Both the position numbers and the translations under genes were made by a program. A stretch of 64,000 nt of DNA from Coffea arabica (lineage: Eukaryota; Streptophyta; Magnoliopsida; Gentianales; Rubiaceae): positions 14,216,001 to 14,280,000 of the forward strand of contig NC_092312.1 in NCBI RefSeq assembly GCF_036785885.1, given 5' to 3'. How positions within the stretch are numbered: the first letter of the stretch is position 1; every line of letters begins with the position of its first letter. The notes under the pieces are model-generated. The model saw only the letters and a list, made by a program, of their open reading frames with translations. It ran no database searches and was not told the DNA's origin. Positions 58,336-64,000 of the stretch are shown here, piece by piece.

Positions 58336-61300
58336 TTATGCTGGCAACTTAAGCTTGGCGTTGTTTTTCCAGCTGCAAAACCAATTTCTGGGTTAGTTTT
58401 TGTACATTACAGAACCAGAACGATCCATCATTACTAAGTTTAGATCTAGTTACCTGATAAAGTAGTAATAGAAGAAATCTGCATAAAGCGCTGTTTGGAC
58501 GAGACCAGAGATGGAAGCTGAGAAAAAGTAAAACGTTTAGGGTAAAATGTTATAAACTAAGGTTAAATGTTAGAATAATACACCCCACTGTCAAAACTCT
58601 TACCTATCCATCGACCGAAATGTGCCTCTGTGAAATAGCGGTAAATCCAGTTCAAGATGTAGAACCCGCGATATGCCCTGTAATCATATAACAAACAAAC
58701 AAAGGCTAAGCAGAGTGAATCCAAGATATCCATCAACTTTTTTGACAAGTATATTGCAACTATGTCTCGGTAGAGGTACCATTGCAACCATCCTGCATAA
58801 GCACCATTGCGTATCAGGGCATATCTCTAAAGCTGAAATTGTTTCGACATTATTATGGATGTTGCATGAAACTAGATTCATAAAGACAACTACTCATGCT
58901 TCCCCAAAGTCATTCCAAACCAAGTAAAGTTAACTAAGTCGTATTTCTGAGAAGTAGTCAAACAAAAGGAAAGTCTAAAATACCCAAGAAAGAAGACATA
59001 TTGTCCAGTCAGATTGTCCACATTCCCACTTCTTTGCAATAGAACCAACTGGGGAAGAATTGCAACAGCCTCCAAGTATATTGAAAACGCCCAAAATATC
59101 TGCAATGATATCAGAAATGTAATGAGCAAAACAAGTGGGGTAATTAGATCTGTGAACAGAAAAATAAATATTGATGACAACTTTAGAAATAAATTGGTGT
59201 GAGTGAAAATTGTGTGGAACCAACTTGTGCATAAGCTTTAGATAATAGATGCAAGAAGCACGAGAATACATGTCAGGACATAAGAGCAAGCAATGATATA
59301 ATTCTTGATTCCATGGATTAGTATAGTGTCAACTAATTTTCCACATGACAGATGAAGTAAAAAGAGAGCCTCAGGTTGCCTTTGCCTCATCTTATTTGTC
59401 CTTTAAAGAATAAAAGATCCAGAAATATCTTCAGGCAGAAAAATCACATAAGATTCAAAGATCACATTTCTTAAATTTGATCTATATAGTTCATTTTCTA
59501 ACCAGATGCAAAAATTGTACAAGTAATGATAAATGTTGGAGTTGACCAAAAAGTTGTTTAATCAGCTTACTAAATCTCAGTTCAAGAACATTCAGGCCCT
59601 ATTTACAACTTAACATTAAAAAGAGGAAAAGAGAATGAATTTTGAGAAACTCGTTTTCTTGTTTCTAAAGAAAAACAATAAGAAAAATTAATTGTAAGCA
59701 AAAATAAGAAATAAAAATCTACACTTAGACATCAACAACTCTCAATTACGTCAAATTTCAACCTCTGTCAAAAGCCATAAATTAGAGTGAAGAGAAAAAT
59801 GTGAAGGCAATTATATTCCTCGACTTGAGCACATTTTTTCTTCTGATAAACATTGGCATTTGAGAAACAAGTTTTTCAATCATCTTCCTACATTTATTTC
59901 AAGAACATTCCGGGCCTATTTGCAGCTTAGTGTTTTGGGAGGAAAAGCAAACGAAATATGAGAAAATCGTTCTCCTGTTACCAAAGAAAATCAAGAAGAA
60001 AAACTAATTGCAAGCAAAAATAAGAAGTAAATATCTACATTTAGACATCAAAAGCTTTCCATTATGCCAAATTTCAACCGCAGTCAAAAGTTGTTAGTCC
60101 AAAGAGAAATTGAGAAAGAAATCCTTGTGCTCCATTCCAGCACATTTTCTCTTCCTTTCCTTTGCCTTCACTGTGGGTCTAAAAATCAATAAGTACTAAA
60201 CTAAGCACAATAGTCCCTAGAAGTTAATAACTAAGGTACAATCTCAAAGGAAAACTAAAATTACAATCTCAAATATCACATTGAATGTAATTTTGCTTAA
60301 GGTTGAAGTTTTCAGAAACAGAAGAAAATTTCAGCCTTCAAATATCACAAATCACTCTAATCACTACACCAAATTCGGAAGTTCTTTTAATAGATAAAGG
60401 CTAATCTGATACTCAGCCAGAGGTGGCAAGCTAAGTTCTAGAGTTTTGCAAGTCACAACATTACCACTCACATAATTAATTCCTGTTACAATCTAGACAA
60501 ACTATTTGGTAATAATGAATGGCTTTCAAAACTTTAAGACAAAATATATAGACACAAATAAATCGAACAAAACAACTGCAAAACAAGAAGTTTACCTCCT
60601 GAACTGTGAATTTCTCATGAAAAATGAGAGCCAAGACAAAGCTACCCAGAATAAGAAAGTAATGGCGAAATGTGTCCAGTTCACGATCATATGTGCGCCT
60701 CACAGCTCGGTGATACCGCATACACCACACAATTGCCAGAGAGCTCGCAATAAACACCACTTTCATCACGGAATTGTACAAAGAGAAGAAATCAGTAAGC
60801 AGATCCAAGTACCGAGCCAAAAAGACAACCGCATACAGCTCCTGTGTCTTCAATGAAATCCCTAAATAAATTATCAACAAATTCAGATTCTTCCAGCTTT
60901 TTTAAATCTAACAAATGTCACTAGACACATATCTCTGAAGATAGATGCAAAAAAAGTAGCAGTCTACTCAAACACTAAAATCAAATAGTTGTTCAGCTCG
61001 ATGATGAGCTCATCACTCAATTTGTAAACTCAAACTACCAAACTGGATCCTATCAGCAATCCCTCCTAAAGATAAAAGCAAAACATCCAATTTCCACATG
61101 CATGACTAATGAAACACCGCGAGTTAAACTAGGACCATGAGCAGAAATGTAAATTCTCAGTCCCACGGATAAGGAAAACAATACCAGTCGAAGTCCCCCC
61201 CCCCCGGCACACACGCGGTCATTTTCCAAGACAAACAGACGAATTTATAATCAACAAGGAATTCATACAGTTTTACTCACATTCAACTCATCCAATGAGA

Positions 61301-63874
61301 TACTACCCAAAAAAAGTCATAATAGAATTGCTGGAATGTAAAGCATTGCACTTAAAATCTTGTCTAACACAACAAGTCAAATACCCCATTAATACCTCAG
61401 AGAATCTTATACACATTAGTCTGAGTCTCATACATTTGCAGTCAGAACCAAGGATATATCAGCTTCACTGAGCTACAGACGGTTGCAAAAATACTTATTT
61501 GGAACAGCTAACTATTCAAGCATCACTGGAAACATAGAATACACAACGGGCCACTTCTCAACAATCTTGACATGATGATGAACATCAAAAGGGCAGGCTC
61601 CCCACCCACCTTCCTTTCACCCAAAGAAAAGAATGAAATAATTTTCCTACATTCTTCATTAGCAAGCAGCTTGTACCAAACATCCAAATAACAAACATCT
61701 TGTATCAAATCAAACTTCTGATAGAGAATCACAATCCAGCAAAGTTATTTTAACTTTTTGTTCCACTAGGAATTGTTGTATCACCATTTCTTTTTTGACA
61801 ATTGATCAAAAATGCAATACAAATCATCTCTACAGCAGCTGGATGGACTGCAAAACATAAAGTTTATTCAAAAAATTTTAAAAAAAAAAGCTTTGAGGAC
61901 TTCTTTTTTGGGTTTGGAGTAATTATATACTTTTCTCTGAGCATATAGCAAATATTTCATTCCAGTATGTATTTTCCAGCATTTTTTACTACAGCTATTG
62001 CTTCTGATCTTTCCAATTTACTGTATAGTAATTGCTCCCTCATATTTTCCCTACATCTAAGAAAATCAATAATTAAACACAAAACCAAAATTTCAAACAG
62101 AACATTTGCATGTGCGGGCAGCATAAAGCAAGCAGCAAGTTCAAAAGCAGAATTCAAGATTTTCCAATGAAGATCCACCAGTCCTCTTAAAAGCAAAAGA
62201 AGATTGTCCCAATTTTGATGTTCTAAACAAAAGGAAAAAATTTATGACATGCAGTTTATGCTCAACCAGGAAACTTCATCAGGAAACCCCCGGGTTAGTG
62301 CGGTCATTCCTCAGCATGTCATGTTGCATAATTCCCACAAGCTTGACAAGAATTCTTCTTGGACAAAAAGGAGATTACAAAATGCAGAATCCTAGGGAAT
62401 ATTAGCTAATTTATCTTCCTTGACTCTGATAGAAAGATGATGTAAATCTTTGAGATCGTTATCAACCCACTTGCTTTTCAATATATATTTTCCCCAATCA
62501 GTTATGTACCCTATACTAGTTAATTTATGTACAATTTGTTTAAGTGAACCATTCTTCAACCTTTCTGAGTATTCTTCCAATTCTCAATCAAATGAAACTG
62601 CATCATTTCTATTTGCACCCCTGGACATGCCCAATTATATGCAGGCTGACAGTCAGACCAATAGCTAATGCCAAACGCAGAATCCATCAAAACACATTTC
62701 ATGCGCATCTACTTCATTCTTAGAAAAATAACTAAGCGAGATCTAACTGGCCAAATCAACTTTAGAGAGAGAGAGAGAGACAGAGAGATATATATTATCA
62801 TAGTCCCAAACATGGGTATAACCTTATTCAGATCTTGTATGTTGTACATTTCTTTGATCTACTGAGATTGAATAAAAAAAATGTTAAACACTAAAAACAC
62901 TACTTTGCTAAAAGCTTATAAGCACAACTAATATTTTGAGATGTTTATCTAAGGGTAGACTTCATAAGCATCTCAGCGTAGTTTCATCAGCTAAAGAAAA
63001 AAAAAGAACAAAAGAAAGATCTCAAAGAGTTTGTTGCTTACATATATAGGATCAACTCATTCACACAGGAGCAAAGCCCTAATCAATCTAATAGTAATAT
63101 CAAATCATGCTGTAAAGTTACATATGGATGTAAAACCTCTACATATATCTACACGGCTACATAAAACCTGCCAAACATATGAAAGAAGCAAACATTTCCA
63201 TCCTAAATAACTCAGTCCAACAAACTCAACCACTCAGACATCAACTATCAAATGATACACCCAATGCACTACATCATTTTATGTATGCAAACTTAACTCC
63301 TGCCTGTTTTATTTTCCTTCTCACCTTCCAAACGAGGACCTAATTTTGGGAAAATTGCAAGCAAGTAACAAAAATAAACCACAGCCTGAAATACTAACAG
63401 TAAAGTTAACCCCAAATTGTTCAAGTAACTCGGAATGCATAATCTACATCTACAATACTCACTTCTAACATCTTCGTATCTCCATCCAATTATACCATGC
63501 CTTTTTCTTTTCTTTTCTTTCGCCTTTTTTTACATTATTAAATTACTCCAATTAGATGAATACAGTAATTACTAGCATAAACCCGAGACAACTCTATTCC
63601 AGACACTAATGCTAGCTTAAAATAAATTTAAATAACTCCTGAAACCTAAAAACAATTAGTTCCACTAACAAAAATCTGAAACAAAACGTGCTCAAAAATT
63701 AAAAACGTAAATTTAAGCTCTTCGCACCAAAAACACAGAATTAGTCAAATAAAAGCGAAAAAAATGGGGCAAAATAGCCAGACCTGAGCATGATTTCGTG
63801 GCGTAAATTTTGAGAAGAAGTACTAAAACACTCATCAAATGCGTCATATCACCAGCTAATCTGAATATATTCAT
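58336..63874 (-). CDS. ERD2: ER lumen protein-retaining (K/HDEL) receptor
   Basis: Seven-span receptor that binds C-terminal K/HDEL signals in the Golgi and returns ER residents to the ER by COPI. Exons 63784-63874, 60596-60861, 58984-59099, 58604-58677, 58454-58517 and 58336-58372 total 648 nt, 215 residues, exactly the length of canonical ERD2, and all phases close. Marks: MNIFRLAGDMTHLMSVLVLL, SLKTQELYAVVFLARYLDL, FIASSLAIVWCMRYH, FSIYLEAVAILPQLVLLQRS, GNVDNLTGQYVFFLG, RGFYILNWIYRYFTEAHF and a C-terminal tail KLKLPA, the COPI-relevant dilysine-like end of plant ERD2a/b. This is the true ERD2 class, not the longer ERD2-like class. The first intron is 2.9 kb. Intact. Confidence 0.97.
59578..60152. 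repeat. Diverged tandem duplication in ERD2 intron 2
   Basis: About 265 bp at 59578-59842 recurs at 59893-60152. Shared words in order are TTCAAGAACATTC, GGCCTATTT, GCAAAAATAAGAA, TTTAGACATCAA, CAAATTTCAACC and GTCAAAAG. Offset about 310 bp. Noncoding. Confidence 0.8.
60862..63783 (-). other. 2.9-kb first intron of ERD2
   Basis: Separates a 91-nt first exon from the rest. AT-rich, with a C run near 61196-61204 and a GA run near 62766-62785. The open frames inside carry no domains. Long first introns in plant housekeeping genes may enhance expression, but nothing here proves it. Confidence 0.7.
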
Positions 63875-64000
63875 CTTTGCAGCCTGAGATTTTAGGCAGA
63901 GAAGTGGTAAATTCCAGAGTTTAGTGAGAGAAAGTGAATGAGAGGGACAGAGAGAGATGGGTTTTAAACGTCGGAAGAACGCAAAGGAATGAATGAGAAG
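63875..64000 (-). promoter_or_regulatory. ERD2 5' leader side
   Basis: CT-rich leader (CATCTCTCTCTGTCCCTCTC on the minus strand) just before the ATG, then the window ends. The promoter lies beyond it. Confidence 0.5.

Noticed and set aside
60506-60856. 116-codon plus-strand frame
   Set aside because: Exact antisense shadow of ERD2 exon 2 and its intron edge.
1-64000. CRISPR arrays, bacterial operons or phage genes
   Set aside because: No spaced direct-repeat array, no ribosome-binding sites and spliced genes throughout; the DNA is plant nuclear.

Overview
This is nuclear DNA of a flowering plant, most likely a eudicot. The evidence is AT-rich intergenic DNA, short GT-AG introns, and plant-type genes: a class II trehalose-phosphate synthase, a GIL1/DUF641 protein, an F-box protein with a type-1 FBA domain, and a Mutator-like element carrying a plant mobile domain. 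I cannot name the species from sequence alone.

Layout, left to right. (1) 1691-5514, minus strand: an 11-exon PiT/PHO4-type phosphate transporter with one apparent 1-nt frame slip in exon 8. (2) 5592-15795: a Mutator-like element (MULE) of about 10.2 kb with long diverged terminal inverted repeats and an exact 9-bp target duplication. It sits 77 bp upstream of the transporter start codon. Inside are a MuDR-type transposase, broken by three in-frame stops and one frameshift, and a five-exon plant-mobile-domain (PMD) gene, broken by two stops. Three dispersed blocks are built on the perfect palindrome GATCCGAGCTCGGATC. (3) 15805-22300: a gene-poor stretch with a LINE 3' remnant, a 1.4-kb foldback element with near-identical 9-bp flanks, and a small MITE. 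(4) 22340-27634, plus strand: TPS7, with a G-box/ACGCGTG-rich promoter, a 5'-UTR intron, a 6-codon uORF and three coding exons. (5) 31408-32799, minus: an intronless GIL1-like gene. (6) 33000-40450: intergenic. (7) 40469-41647, plus: an intact F-box/FBA gene, followed by up to 10 kb of its decayed duplicates, a broken anthranilate-synthase beta-subunit fragment and two foldback elements with exact 9-bp duplications. (8) 52318-55270, minus: an intact SEC61 alpha gene of 475 codons with a 5'-UTR intron. (9) 58336-63874, minus: an intact ERD2/KDEL receptor of 215 codons in six exons.

The two genes at the right end both serve the early secretory pathway: Sec61 for translocation into the ER, and ERD2 for retrieval of escaped ER residents. 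Plant genes are not operonic, so this adjacency is probably chance. The most unusual part of the window is the MULE-PMD element and its palindrome blocks. Exon limits were read by eye from reading frame, splice dinucleotides and recalled family patterns; single bases may be off where noted.
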